The notes below the pieces were generated by a model. It was given only the letters and a program-made list of their open reading frames with translations, did no database searches and had not been told where the DNA came from. Of a DNA stretch of 64,000 nt, positions 40,509 through 51,307 are shown one piece after another. The position numbers were made by a program, and so were the translations under genes. Where the stretch lies: positions 38,181-102,180 of the forward strand of contig JACRIX010000052.1 of assembly GCA_016215645.1 (NCBI GenBank), written 5' to 3'. This DNA comes from Rhodocyclales bacterium (GTDB lineage: Bacteria; Pseudomonadota; Gammaproteobacteria; Burkholderiales; Rhodocyclaceae). Position 1 is the first letter of the stretch. Every line of letters starts with the position of its first letter.

Positions 40509-41578
40509 AGCTCTACGAGCGCCACCTTGCAAGGGAGATTTATGCCACGACGGGTCTGGTGCTGCTCGCCTTCCTCATGCTTTTTGCGTTCTTTGATCTG
40601 ATCCACCAGCTCGAAAGCATCGGTAAAGGTGGCTACCAGATCCAGCACGCCTTGGCCTATGTCGCCCTGACTCTGCCGGGACGGTTGTATGAATTGTTTC
40701 CGATCGGGGTATTGATCGGTAGTCTCTATGCGCTGACAGTGCTTGCACGCCATTCGGAAATCACCGTTTTGCGCGCTGCGGGCCTTTCGACCCGCGACCT
40801 GCTCGTCAGCCTGGCGAAGATCGGAATGGGTTTTGCGGTCTTAACCCTTCTGGTCGGTGAGTTCATCGCTCCGCCGGCTGAGCGCGCGGCTCAGCAACTC
40901 CGGCTCAGGGCCATGGGATCCCTGGTGGCGCAGGAGTTTCGTTCAGGCCTTTGGGTGCGGGACGAGAAGTCGTTTGTGAATGTTCGAGAGGTGCTTCCCG
41001 ATACCTCGCTGCGCAATGTCAGGGTCTTCGAGTTCGATGATCGATTTCAGTTGCTTTCGATCAGCGAGGCGGAGCGTGGGCGTTACCGCAAGGACGGCGT
41101 CTGGACCCTTGATGGTGTGGTGCGCACAGTATTCACGGGAGATGCGGCGCGCATCGAGCGATTTACGGAGATGTCGTGGAAGTCGGCGCTCAACCCGGAT
41201 CTTCTCGCTGTTCTTCTGGTGGTTCCAGAACGAATGTCGCTGATCAATCTTTATTTATTCATCAGGCACTTGAGTGGCAATCAGCAGAAGACCGAGCGCT
41301 ATGACATAGCAATGTGGAAAAAGCTGGTTTATCCACTTGCGGCGCTCGTGATGCTGGCCCTGGCGCTACCTTTCGCATACATGCAGGATCGCATGGGGGC
41401 CGTCAGCATCCGGGTATTTGCCGGAATCATGCTCGGAATCGGCTTCCACATGCTCAACGGACTGTTCTCCAGTCTTGGGGTGATCAACAGCTGGGCACCG
41501 TTTTTCTCGGCGATCACGCCCAGCGTGCTGTTCCTTTTTACTGCCGCCGGGTTGCTCTGGTGGGTGGAGCGACGCTGA
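40499..41578 (+). CDS. lptG: LPS export permease LptG
   Basis: 359 residues from ATG 40499 (MGLKLYERHLAREIYATTG), 10 bases before the lptF stop; the longer frame from 40367 lies within lptF. Six membrane segments and a periplasmic domain match LptG, and FGVINSW-type residues near the end (SSLGVINSWAPFFSA) are conserved. It forms the LptB2FG transporter. Its stop lies nine bases before that of the convergent RDD gene. Confidence 0.95.
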   Translation: MGLKLYERHLAREIYATTGLVLLAFLMLFAFFDLIHQLESIGKGGYQIQHALAYVALTLPGRLYELFPIGVLIGSLYALTVLARHSEITVLRAAGLSTRDLLVSLAKIGMGFAVLTLLVGEFIAPPAERAAQQLRLRAMGSLVAQEFRSGLWVRDEKSFVNVREVLPDTSLRNVRVFEFDDRFQLLSISEAERGRYRKDGVWTLDGVVRTVFTGDAARIERFTEMSWKSALNPDLLAVLLVVPERMSLINLYLFIRHLSGNQQKTERYDIAMWKKLVYPLAALVMLALALPFAYMQDRMGAVSIRVFAGIMLGIGFHMLNGLFSSLGVINSWAPFFSAITPSVLFLFTAAGLLWWVERR

Positions 41579-41587
41579 CTGCAAGAT

Positions 41588-42010
41588 TCATTTGAAGACC
41601 AGCCGGGTTCCTGCTAGGCGGTCATGAAGGAACTGACGGTCACGGTCGAAAATCGACCACAGCAACCCGACCCCAAAATAAAACAGGCTCGGCCAGGCCA
41701 GCGAGTAACGCAGAAGCAGTCGTGGCATCGTTGGCGGATTCCCACTCGGGGTGGTCAAATGGATTTTCCAGGTCTGCATGGCAAGTGTTTGTCCGCCATG
41801 GCTCCAATACCAAATGAAATAGGTGCCCAGCACTAGAAATACGTGGATCAGAAGGAGCCAGCCCGGGAGCGTGAGGTTGAATCCCATTCCCAAAGTCAAA
41901 TGGGGGACCATGAATGTGATAGACAGCACACCCAACAGCAGCAGGCTCTCATAGAGCATGCAGGCAATGCGGCGGAATATCGTGGGGAGCTTCGCAGAAG
42001 CCAAGTCCAC
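41588..42010 (-). CDS. RDD-family membrane protein
   Basis: 140 residues from GTG 42010, nine bases after the preceding gene's stop; the frame continues open to 42739, antisense to nothing but overlapping two same-strand genes, and is rejected. The sequence has three membrane segments (LLLLGVLSITFMVPHLTLG, LLIHVFLVLGTYFIWYW, and LAWPSLFYFGVGLLW). The RDD motif is represented by RRIACMLYE near the N-terminus and FDRDRQFLHDRLAGTRLV at the C-terminus. The function is unknown; some RDD proteins are ion antiporters. Last gene of the sigma-factor operon. Confidence 0.85.
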   Translation of the reverse strand: MDLASAKLPTIFRRIACMLYESLLLLGVLSITFMVPHLTLGMGFNLTLPGWLLLIHVFLVLGTYFIWYWSHGGQTLAMQTWKIHLTTPSGNPPTMPRLLLRYSLAWPSLFYFGVGLLWSIFDRDRQFLHDRLAGTRLVFK

Positions 42011-42018
42011 CTCGCGGT

Positions 42019-42570
42019 CTAGCGGGCGACGGCCGGACCAGGCATCGGGGCCGGCTGTTGTGTCCGGGTCGTCGGCGGCGCAGCCGGCTTGGCTTGGGGG
42101 GGCGCCGCAATGGCCGTTTTCGATGGTGACGGTCTGGGTGTCGGCTTGGCCGTCGCTTCGGCTTTCAGACGTGCCTTTTCCGCGTCCGGAAGCTCTTTGT
42201 ACGCTTTCCATTTCTGTTTGACCGCCTCCTTTTTCTCGAGAGGCTCCTTTTGCAAGGAAAGGTATTGGTCTCTGGCGCGCTTGCGCTCTTCCGGGGTGAG
42301 TTTGGCCCAGCCCTTCATGCGATTCTGCAAGCGGGCCTGTTCCTCTGGCGAAAGCGAATGGTAGCGTTGGGCAATGCCCAGCCACTTCATTCGCCGAAAT
42401 CCTTCCATCTTGTCCCAATCGCCCGACAGCGGCGCCAGTATCCGCTGCTGATCGGCGTTGAGCTGTTTCCAGGACGGTTGCGAGAGCGGGGGGACAATTG
42501 CCGCTTGAGCCGCCTGGCCAAACAGCCAGAAAATTACTGCGAGGACGAATCCGAGCCGCGTTCGAGCCAT
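42019..42570 (-). CDS. Periplasmic DUF3106 protein with LSPEE/LTPEE helices
   Basis: 183 residues. A signal peptide (residues 4-23, TRLGFVLAVIFWLFGQAAQA) is followed by charged helices with repeated LSPEEQARL (73-81), LTPEERKRA and LPDAEKARL motifs, and an Ala/Pro/Thr/Lys-rich tail. The motif pattern resembles Spy/ZraP-type stress proteins, though DUF3106 has no defined role. It overlaps the preceding single-TM gene by 37 bases and is probably translationally coupled. It may be the envelope sensor or an effector of the sigma module; that is inference. Confidence 0.82.
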   Translation of the reverse strand: MARTRLGFVLAVIFWLFGQAAQAAIVPPLSQPSWKQLNADQQRILAPLSGDWDKMEGFRRMKWLGIAQRYHSLSPEEQARLQNRMKGWAKLTPEERKRARDQYLSLQKEPLEKKEAVKQKWKAYKELPDAEKARLKAEATAKPTPRPSPSKTAIAAPPQAKPAAPPTTRTQQPAPMPGPAVAR

Positions 42571-42920
42571 GCGTGAAAGCCTCTGTCAAGGTAAGCAGAC
42601 GGCGGCAACTCGTCGGCGAGAAGCGCACTATCGATTTCTTCGAGTTCCTGTACCTGGGCAAAGGCGTTCCAGTAATAGGTTCCGGTTGCTCCGATAGCCA
42701 GGGCCAATATGGCGACCACGGTTCGTGCCTGGCCGCCAAAGTTGAAGTCGATACCGTGGCCTATGCCAGCGAAGCTCAGCATCCCCACTGGCTGCCGCTG
42801 CTTCGAAAGGGCGGATTGACGCGCCTCGTGAAGGCGCCGGGCAACTGCACCGTTTAGGTGATCTAGGCCCTCGTTGAGAATCTGCCGGGTTTTGTACCCG
42901 AATTCCGAATCTTGGTTCAT
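42534..42920 (-). CDS. Single-membrane-segment protein coupled to the sigma factor (DUF3619-like)
   Basis: 128 residues from ATG 42920, which overlaps the sigma factor's stop (ATGA). About 65 cytoplasmic-looking residues rich in Arg, Gln and Leu precede one membrane segment (about 67-87, TVVAILALAIGATGTYYW) and a 40-residue acidic C-terminal part. This is the topology of anti-sigma factors, though I see no ZAS zinc motif. I recall such proteins as DUF3619. It is probably co-regulated with, and may restrain, the sigma factor. Confidence 0.75.
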   Translation of the reverse strand: MNQDSEFGYKTRQILNEGLDHLNGAVARRLHEARQSALSKQRQPVGMLSFAGIGHGIDFNFGGQARTVVAILALAIGATGTYYWNAFAQVQELEEIDSALLADELPPSAYLDRGFHAWLERGSDSSSQ

Positions 42921-43480
42921 AGCTCGATTCCTTTTGCCCTGAGTGCCGTAGCCAAGGTATGCGTAGCCCGAGAACAATGCGTTTTGACGCTTCCTTCGGT
43001 GCATCCCATTGCCGCAGCGGTTTCAGCAATATCCATATCTTCCCAGTAACGCATCAGAAAGGCTTCACGTTGACGTGACGGTAGCCTGGATATTTCTTTT
43101 TCAATGATACCAAGGAGTTGCATTCGTTCCGCGTTTCGGTGCGGGGTGCTTGGATCTTCAGACTCGGTATCGGTAGCTAAAGTTTCAAGTGGATCTTCAT
43201 CGTCGCCATCAGCGGAAGTCAGAGACGAAAACAGGATTGTCCACAGGGACCTGACCTTTGATCGACGATAGAAATCGCGAATCGCGTTTTGTAGTATCCG
43301 CTGAAACAACATTGGCCATTCAGAAACCTCACGGTTACCGTACTTTTCAGCCAGGCGCATCATCGAATCCTGGACGATGTCGAGTGCCGAATCCTCGTTG
43401 CGGACAGCAAACATGGCCTGCTTGAACGCGCGTCTTTCAACGCCCGCAAGAAAGCTGGAGAGTTCGATTCGCGAACTCAG
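42917..43480 (-). CDS. ECF-like RNA polymerase sigma factor (apparent CTG start)
   Basis: 187 residues if it begins at CTG 43480, which has GGGAG exactly six bases upstream; no ATG, GTG or TTG is present after the in-frame TAA at 43519. ATG 43414 would drop 22 residues (SSFLAGVERRAFKQA), which belong to region 2.1. Region 2 continues with ALDIVQDSMMRLAEKY and MLFQRILQNAIRDFYRR, and region 4 is RLPSRQREAFLMRYWEDM plus AETAAAMGCTEGSVKTHCSR. An acidic linker lies between. It heads a four-gene operon with coupled stop/start junctions. Regulon unknown. Confidence 0.9.
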   Translation of the reverse strand: MSSRIELSSFLAGVERRAFKQAMFAVRNEDSALDIVQDSMMRLAEKYGNREVSEWPMLFQRILQNAIRDFYRRSKVRSLWTILFSSLTSADGDDEDPLETLATDTESEDPSTPHRNAERMQLLGIIEKEISRLPSRQREAFLMRYWEDMDIAETAAAMGCTEGSVKTHCSRATHTLATALRAKGIEL

Positions 43481-43601
43481 AGGGAACTCCCGATGCCGGA
43501 AGCACGAAAACGACGATTAGGCAGAGACATAAATCTTGACCATTCGCGGATCAGGCAGTAAGGTTATACGTTTCACTAAAAAAGTGTAACAGGTGCAATC
43601 A

Positions 43602-45311
43602 ATGCAGCTAACCGGTGCGGAAATTGTAATCAGGTGCTTGCAGGAAGAGAAGGTCGAGTATGTGTTCGGCTATCCTGGCGGCTCTGTACTTTATATCTAC
43701 GACGAACTTTTCAAGCAGGACAAGTTCAAGCACGTCCTCGTTCGCCACGAGCAGGCGGCGGTCCATGCCGCAGATGCCTATTCCCGGTCTTCGAACAAGA
43801 TTGGCGTTTGCATGGTCACGTCCGGTCCCGGTGTGACCAATGCCGTAACGGGCATAGCCACGGCCTATATGGATTCCGTGCCGATGGTGATCATCAGCGG
43901 GCAGGTGCCCACGGCCTACATTGGCCAAGACGCCTTTCAGGAATGCGATACGGTCGGAATCACGCGGCCTTGCGTCAAGCACAACTTCCTGGTCAAGGAC
44001 GTCAAGGATTTGGCCCTGACGCTGAAGAAGGCCTTCTACATTGCCAAGACAGGTCGCCCCGGCCCCGTTCTAGTTGATATTCCCAAGGACATTACCAATC
44101 AGAAGTGCGACTTCGAATACCCGAAGACGCTGAGCATGCGGTCCTACAATCCGGTGGTCAAGGGGCACGGTGGCCAGATCAAGAAGGCCGTGCAGATGCT
44201 GCTTGAGGCCAAGCGGCCAATGATCTATGCCGGTGGTGGGGTGATCCTCTCCGATGCAGGCGATCGTTTGACAAAACTGGCGCATACGCTTGGCTATCCG
44301 GTGACCAATACCCTGATGGGGCTCGGCGGCTACCCGGCGACAGATCGGCAGTCGCTGGGCATGCTTGGCATGCACGGTACTTACGAAGCCAACATGGCAA
44401 TGCAGAACTGCGACGTGCTGATAGCCGTTGGTGCCCGCTTCGACGACCGTGTTATCGGCAACCCGACCCATTTCGGAAGCGTGGCACGCAAGATCATCCA
44501 CATCGACATCGATCCCTCGTCGATATCGAAGCGGGTCAAGGTTGACGTGCCCATCGTCGGCAACTTGCCTGATGTGCTTGACGAACTGCAGAAGCTGCTC
44601 GACGCGTCGGCTGGTGTGCCTGATCCGAAGGCCCTTGCAGCGTGGTGGAAGCAGATCGACGAGTGGCGCGCCAAAAAATCGCTCAAATACAAGCAGGGCA
44701 AGGAAATCATCATGCCCCAGTACGTTGTCGAGAAACTCTACGAAGTGACAGGTGGCGACGCCTTCGTCACTTCGGACGTCGGCCAGCACCAAATGTGGGC
44801 GGCCCAATACTACAAATTCGACAAGCCGCGACGCTGGATCAATTCCGGAGGTCTGGGAACGATGGGCGTTGGCCTGCCTTATGCCATGGGCGTGCGCTTT
44901 GCCAATCCGAAGGCCACCGTGGCCTGTATCACGGGTGAGGCATCGATCCAGATGAACATCCAGGAGCTGTCCACTGCCAAGCAGTTCCGCCTGCCGATCA
45001 AGATCATCAACCTCAACAATCGCTATCTTGGCATGGTCCGCCAATGGCAACAGATGTTCCACGGCAACCGCTACTCCGAATCCTATGTCGATGCGCTGCC
45101 GGATTTCGTCAAATTGGCGGAGTCCTACGGTCACGTTGGTATGAAGATCGAGCGACCTGCCGATGTCGAGCCGGCGTTGCGTGAGGCCTTTACCAAGCAC
45201 AAGAACGATCTGGTGTTCATGGATTTCCTGACTGACCAGACGGCGAACGTCTATCCGATGGTTGCGGCCGGCAAGGGGCTCTCGGAAATGATTCTGGCCG
45301 AGGAACTGTAA
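43602..45311 (+). CDS. ilvI: Acetolactate synthase large subunit
   Basis: 569 residues from ATG 43602 (MQLTGAEIVIRCLQ); GTG 43593 in frame would add three. The thiamine diphosphate-activating Glu lies in VRHEQAAVHAADAYSR, and SGPGVTNAVTGIATAYMDSVP and the C-terminal TPP motif region GEASIQMNIQELSTAKQ are typical. It makes acetolactate or acetohydroxybutyrate for branched-chain amino acids. It forms an operon with ilvH (two-base gap) and ilvC. The upstream 120 bases contain TTGACC at 43536 and a small dyad, GTTTCAC/GTGTAAC. Confidence 0.97.
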   Translation: MQLTGAEIVIRCLQEEKVEYVFGYPGGSVLYIYDELFKQDKFKHVLVRHEQAAVHAADAYSRSSNKIGVCMVTSGPGVTNAVTGIATAYMDSVPMVIISGQVPTAYIGQDAFQECDTVGITRPCVKHNFLVKDVKDLALTLKKAFYIAKTGRPGPVLVDIPKDITNQKCDFEYPKTLSMRSYNPVVKGHGGQIKKAVQMLLEAKRPMIYAGGGVILSDAGDRLTKLAHTLGYPVTNTLMGLGGYPATDRQSLGMLGMHGTYEANMAMQNCDVLIAVGARFDDRVIGNPTHFGSVARKIIHIDIDPSSISKRVKVDVPIVGNLPDVLDELQKLLDASAGVPDPKALAAWWKQIDEWRAKKSLKYKQGKEIIMPQYVVEKLYEVTGGDAFVTSDVGQHQMWAAQYYKFDKPRRWINSGGLGTMGVGLPYAMGVRFANPKATVACITGEASIQMNIQELSTAKQFRLPIKIINLNNRYLGMVRQWQQMFHGNRYSESYVDALPDFVKLAESYGHVGMKIERPADVEPALREAFTKHKNDLVFMDFLTDQTANVYPMVAAGKGLSEMILAEEL

Positions 45312-45313
45312 GC

Positions 45314-45805
45314 ATGCGACACATTATTTCCATACTCATCGAAAATGAAGCCGGAGCGCTGTCGCGGGTTTCCGGGCTGTTCTCGGCGCGCGCATTCAAC
45401 ATCGAGTCACTGACCGTGGCTCCGACGGAAGATGCCTCATTGTCGCGCATGACGATCGTTAGTACCGGTTCCGACGACGTCATCGAACAGATCACCAAGC
45501 AACTCAACAAACTGATCGACGTCGTCAAGGTGGTGGATCTCTCTGAGGCCGCGCATATCGAGCGGGAGCTGATGTTAGTCAAGGTTCGTGCTGCCGGCAA
45601 AGATCGCGAGGAAATGAAACGCATCGCCGACATTTTTCGCGGCCGCATCATAGACGTAACTGATTCCACCTACGTCATCGAACTGACAGGAAATGGTTCC
45701 AAATTGGACGCCTTTCTCGAAGCCATCGATCGTGCCCTGATCCTGGAAACCGTGCGTACCGGGGTGTCCGGTATCGGCCGCGGCGATCGGATCCTCAAAG
45801 TCTGA
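45314..45805 (+). CDS. ilvH: Acetolactate synthase small (regulatory) subunit
   Basis: 163 residues, the same as E. coli IlvH. The N-terminal ACT domain begins MRHIISILIENEAGALSRVSG, whose Asn and Gly residues bind valine in feedback inhibition. It activates the large subunit. It lies two bases after ilvI and 22 before ilvC. Confidence 0.98.
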   Translation: MRHIISILIENEAGALSRVSGLFSARAFNIESLTVAPTEDASLSRMTIVSTGSDDVIEQITKQLNKLIDVVKVVDLSEAAHIERELMLVKVRAAGKDREEMKRIADIFRGRIIDVTDSTYVIELTGNGSKLDAFLEAIDRALILETVRTGVSGIGRGDRILKV

Positions 45806-45812
45806 ACTCTGA

Positions 45813-46844
<1,032 letters not shown>

Positions 46845-46861
46845 TCCGCTGCGCGAACTGC

Positions 46862-46889
46862 AAAGGGCGCGGCTCGGTCGCGCCCTTTT
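46862..46889 (+). terminator. Intrinsic terminator after ilvC
   Basis: AAAGGGCGCG (46862-46871) pairs perfectly with CGCGCCCTTT (46879-46888) around a 7-base loop and is followed by TTTTC overlapping the stem end. It ends the ilvIHC transcript, so pssA needs its own promoter or read-through. Confidence 0.75.
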
Positions 46890-46983
46890 CATTTGTTCCG
46901 ACTCCGGGAGGAGGCGGCTGATTCGGCAATACCTTCAGCCAGTTCAAGCCAGTACAATGAGAGACCGCCAGCGCTCAACGATC

Positions 46984-47751
46984 ATGCCCGAGATTCCACC
47001 CCGCAAGTCACTGATGAACCCCGAGCTTAGAAGGCGCGGTATCTACCTGCTGCCAAACCTTCTGACGACTGCGGCCTTGTTTGCTGGCTTCTACGCCATC
47101 GTTCAGGCGATGACTGGTCGTTTCGAGCACGCTGCCGTGGCGATCTTTGTGGCGATGGTGTTCGACGGCCTTGATGGACGGGTGGCCCGCCTGACGCGGA
47201 CGCAAAGTGCCTTCGGTGCCGAATATGACTCCCTGTCGGACATGGTGTCCTTTGGTGCGGCACCCGCCTTGATCACTTTTGAGTGGGCGATGAAGGGGAT
47301 GGGCAAATGGGGGTGGATTGCTGCGTTCGTTTATTGCGCCGGCGCGGCGTTGCGTCTGGCCCGCTTCAATACCAATATCGGTATCGTGGACAAGCGCTAC
47401 TTTCAGGGCTTGCCAAGCCCCGCAGCGGCGGCCTTGGTTGCTGGGTTTGTCTGGATCGTAAACGACCTCAATATTCAGGGTGAAGATGTGCGCTGGTACG
47501 CGTTTGCGCTGACGCTTTTCTGTGGCATCACCATGGTCAGCACTTTGCGCTACTGGAGCGGCAAGGACATCAATTTGCGCCGTAGCGTGCCCTTCATTGT
47601 GTTGCCGGCGATCGTTCTTGGCTACGTGCTGGTGTCCTCGTATCCTCCTGGAGTTCTGTTTGCGTTGTTCCTTGGCTATGCACTATCCGGGTACGTCATG
47701 GCCGCCTGGCAATGGCGCGATCGTAGAAAATCAGTTGCACGGCCGGAATAA
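46984..47751 (+). CDS. pssA: CDP-diacylglycerol--serine O-phosphatidyltransferase
   Basis: 255 residues from ATG 46984; ATG 46957 is possible and would add nine. The CDP-alcohol phosphotransferase motif DGLDGRVARLTRTQSAFGAE continues to YDSLSDMVSFG, with all three catalytic aspartates. About six to eight membrane segments are seen. It makes phosphatidylserine, the precursor of phosphatidylethanolamine. Its place between ilvC and leuA is usual in betaproteobacteria. Confidence 0.95.
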   Translation: MPEIPPRKSLMNPELRRRGIYLLPNLLTTAALFAGFYAIVQAMTGRFEHAAVAIFVAMVFDGLDGRVARLTRTQSAFGAEYDSLSDMVSFGAAPALITFEWAMKGMGKWGWIAAFVYCAGAALRLARFNTNIGIVDKRYFQGLPSPAAAALVAGFVWIVNDLNIQGEDVRWYAFALTLFCGITMVSTLRYWSGKDINLRRSVPFIVLPAIVLGYVLVSSYPPGVLFALFLGYALSGYVMAAWQWRDRRKSVARPE

Positions 47752-47769
47752 TCGATTTATAGTCTGAAC

Positions 47770-47880
47770 ATGTCTGCGATGTTTTTCTATTCCGCACTGT
47801 TTCTGGTTTCGACTGGCGCGCTGCTTGCGCGCCGGCAGCTGCGCGCGAGCCTGCGCCCGCTGCTGCGCCGCGCGCGCTAA
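47770..47880 (+). CDS. 36-residue Leu/Arg-rich ORF before leuA (leader peptide or small membrane protein)
   Basis: ATG 47770 to TAA 47878-47880. The first 20 residues (MSAMFFYSALFLVSTGALLA) could span a membrane, and the remainder (RRQLRASLRPLLRRAR) is strongly basic. Eight residues are leucine, including two Leu-Leu pairs. It lies 18 bases after pssA and 87 before leuA, with a hairpin in between. It could be a leucine-responsive leader or a small membrane protein. No clear Shine-Dalgarno is seen. Whether it is translated is unproved. Confidence 0.4.
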   Translation: MSAMFFYSALFLVSTGALLARRQLRASLRPLLRRAR

Positions 47881-47914
47881 CTACTCCACCCCACAATCCG
47901 GTTGTTGACAGTGC

Positions 47915-47933
47915 CTGCTCCCTCGGGGAGCGG
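47915..47933 (+). promoter_or_regulatory. Leader hairpin upstream of leuA
   Basis: CTGCTCCC (47915-47922) pairs with GGGAGCGG (47926-47933), with one G-U pair and a three-base loop. Its right arm overlaps a GGGG (47925-47928) that could instead pair with CCCCC (47938-47942) just before TTTT, so two exclusive structures can be drawn. This would suit attenuation of leuA but is only a hand-drawn fold. Confidence 0.35.
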
Positions 47934-47967
47934 ATGGCCCCCTTTTGAATTTTTCCAGGAGACAAGC

Positions 47968-49489
47968 ATGTCCAAGGAGCATTTGATTATTTTCGATACC
48001 ACCTTGCGGGATGGTGAGCAAAGCCCCGGCGCGTCCATGACCAAGGAGGAAAAGCTGCGGATCGCGCGACAACTTGAGCGTATGCGGGTGGATGTGATCG
48101 AGGCCGGATTCCCTGCCGCGTCCAATGGCGACTTCGAGGCCGTGCGTGCGGTAGCGGAAGTGATCAAGGAGTCGACCGTTGCCGGTCTGTGCCGGGCTTT
48201 CGACAAAGACATTGCGCGTGCGCTGGATGCAGTGAAGCCGGCGAAATCGGGACGCATCCACACTTTCATCGCCACCAGTCCGATCCACATGGAGAAAAAG
48301 CTGCGCATGGCGCCGGAGGATGTGATCATTGCGGCGACGAATGCCGTGCGTTTCGCCCGCAACGGAATCGCCGATGTGGAGTTCTCTTGCGAGGATGCAG
48401 GTCGGTCGGAGATCGACTTTCTTTGCCGCATTATCGAGGCGGTGATCAAGGAGGGCGCCACGACGATCAATATTCCCGACACGGTGGGCTACAACGTTCC
48501 GGAGCAGTATGCGGAACGGATCCGGCAACTGCGGGAACGCATTCCGAATTCCGACAAGGTGGTCTGGTCGGTGCATTGCCACAACGATCTCGGCCTTGCC
48601 GTCGCCAACAGTCTCGCCGCAGTCATGGCAGGTGCGCGTCAGGTTGAATGCACCATCAATGGGCTCGGTGAACGCGCCGGAAACGCCGCGCTTGAGGAAA
48701 TCGTAATGGCGGTGCAGACGCGACAGGACGTATTTCTTTGCAACACTCGCATCGATACGACGCAGATCGTTGCCGCTTCGAAAATGGTGTCCGGCATCAC
48801 GGGTTTCCCTGTGCAGCCGAACAAGGCAATCGTCGGGGCCAACGCCTTCGCCCATGAGTCTGGAATTCACCAGGATGGCGTTCTCAAGCATCGCGAAACC
48901 TACGAGATCATGCGCGCCGAAGACGTGGGCTGGAACACCAACAAGCTGGTGCTGGGCAAGCATTCCGGGCGTACTGCGTTCAAGGCTCGCCTCAAGGATC
49001 TTGGCATTTCGGTCGATAGCGAGCAGGTGCTGAACTCCGCATTCGCGCGCTTCAAGGAATTGGCCGACAAGAAGCACGAAATTTTCGACGAAGACCTTCA
49101 CGCACTCATGAGTGACGAGGTGGTAACGCCGGACGATGAACATTTCAAGCTTTTGTCATCGATGTTTCATTCAGAGACCGGCGAATCGCCGCAGGCGAGG
49201 CTGACCCTTTCGGCTGGCGGTACCGAGCGCAAAGCCGAATCGAGTGGCAGCGGACCGGTCGATGCCACATTCAAGGCCATCGAAAGTGTGGCTGTGAGCG
49301 GCTCGGAACTCCTGCTGTACTCGGTGAATGCAATCACCACTGGTACGGATGCGCAGGGCGAGGTAACGGTGCGCCTGGCCAAGGACGGTCGCATCGTCAA
49401 TGGCCAGGGTGCGGATACCGACATCGTGGTGGCCTCGGCCAAGGCCTATATCAATGCGCTGAACAAGCTGCGCTCGGGAACGGAAAAGC

Positions 49490-49506
<17 letters not shown>
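47968..49506 (+). CDS. leuA: 2-isopropylmalate synthase
   Basis: 512 residues from ATG 47968 with AGGAG seven bases upstream; a TTG further upstream (47902) lies in the leader and is rejected. The signature [16 protein letters not shown] and GHxH-type ligand region ([14 protein letters not shown]) mark the TIM barrel, and the C-terminal LeuA dimer domain (about 390-510) senses leucine. It condenses 2-oxoisovalerate with acetyl-CoA, the first step of leucine synthesis. The end overlaps the convergent DUF2069 gene by 17 bases. Confidence 0.98.
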
Positions 49507-50481
<975 letters not shown>

Positions 50482-50485
50482 TTAT

Positions 50486-51307
50486 ATGTGGCTCCTGGCA
50501 CCCTTCCGGTTGGTCATTCGAAGCGCAAGGCGATTTCAGGCGGAACAATGTGCGCAGATTGCTGCGGCCTTGTCCTTTGCCACACTGATTGGTCTGGTGC
50601 CGATGATTGCGGCGGCGGTTGCCCTGATATCGAATCTGCCCCTGGGCGCCGGCCTGGGCGGCGCATTGGAAAAATTTCTTCTCGCCAACCTTCTGCCAGA
50701 CAAGGCGGGAGTCATCATTGCCAAATACATTGGGCAGTTTGCGGCGCGTGCCGAACGGGTGACATTTTTCGGAATCATCGTGTTGGCGGCGACAGCTCTG
50801 ATCCAGATGCTGACCATTGAACGTGCCTTCAATCAAATCTGGCGCGTCAAGGCCAGCCGGCCCTTGCTGCGACGCCTGGCGATGCATGTCATGGCGTTAT
50901 TGCTGGGACCGGTTGCCTTTGGTGCAAGTCTCGCCGGAATTTCATTTGTCGCCGGTGTGTCGCTCGGATTTCTCGACGAACCCAGGTGGGTCAACGCATT
51001 TGTGATTCGTGGCTTGTTGCCCTTTGCGTTCATGACCGCCTTGTTTGGCCTGCTCTACTGGGCCGTACCGAACAGACCGATCAACGCGTGGCACGCCGGA
51101 TTCGGCGGCGCCACCGCGGCACTTGGTTTTGTCGGCCTGCAGAAGTTATTTACGCTCTACATTGCGGCCGGATTCAACCTCAATGTGGTGGTGTATGGGG
51201 CTTTTTCAGCCATTCCGGTTTTTTTGGCCTGGCTTTACGTTTCGTGGAGCGTGATACTGATCGGTGCCCTGCTGGTGGCGGAAATGCCGGGTTCGACCAA
51301 GCGCTAG
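50486..51307 (+). CDS. YihY/BrkB-family inner membrane protein
   Basis: 273 residues from ATG 50486 (MWLLAPFRLVIRSARRF). The six-segment layout, AAALSFATLIGLVPMIAAAVAL, FGLLYWAVPNRPI, WHAGFGGATAALGF and FLAWLYVSWSVILIGAL are typical of the family, once mis-annotated as RNase BN. The function is unclear; a lipid-transport role has been proposed for some members. The last four bases overlap the end of the convergent gene. Confidence 0.93.
   Translation: MWLLAPFRLVIRSARRFQAEQCAQIAAALSFATLIGLVPMIAAAVALISNLPLGAGLGGALEKFLLANLLPDKAGVIIAKYIGQFAARAERVTFFGIIVLAATALIQMLTIERAFNQIWRVKASRPLLRRLAMHVMALLLGPVAFGASLAGISFVAGVSLGFLDEPRWVNAFVIRGLLPFAFMTALFGLLYWAVPNRPINAWHAGFGGATAALGFVGLQKLFTLYIAAGFNLNVVVYGAFSAIPVFLAWLYVSWSVILIGALLVAEMPGSTKR

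Noticed and set aside
43536..43564. TTGACC N17 TAAGGT as an ilvI promoter
   Set aside because: The -35 box is good but the -10 box matches only three positions, so it is mentioned with ilvI and not listed separately.
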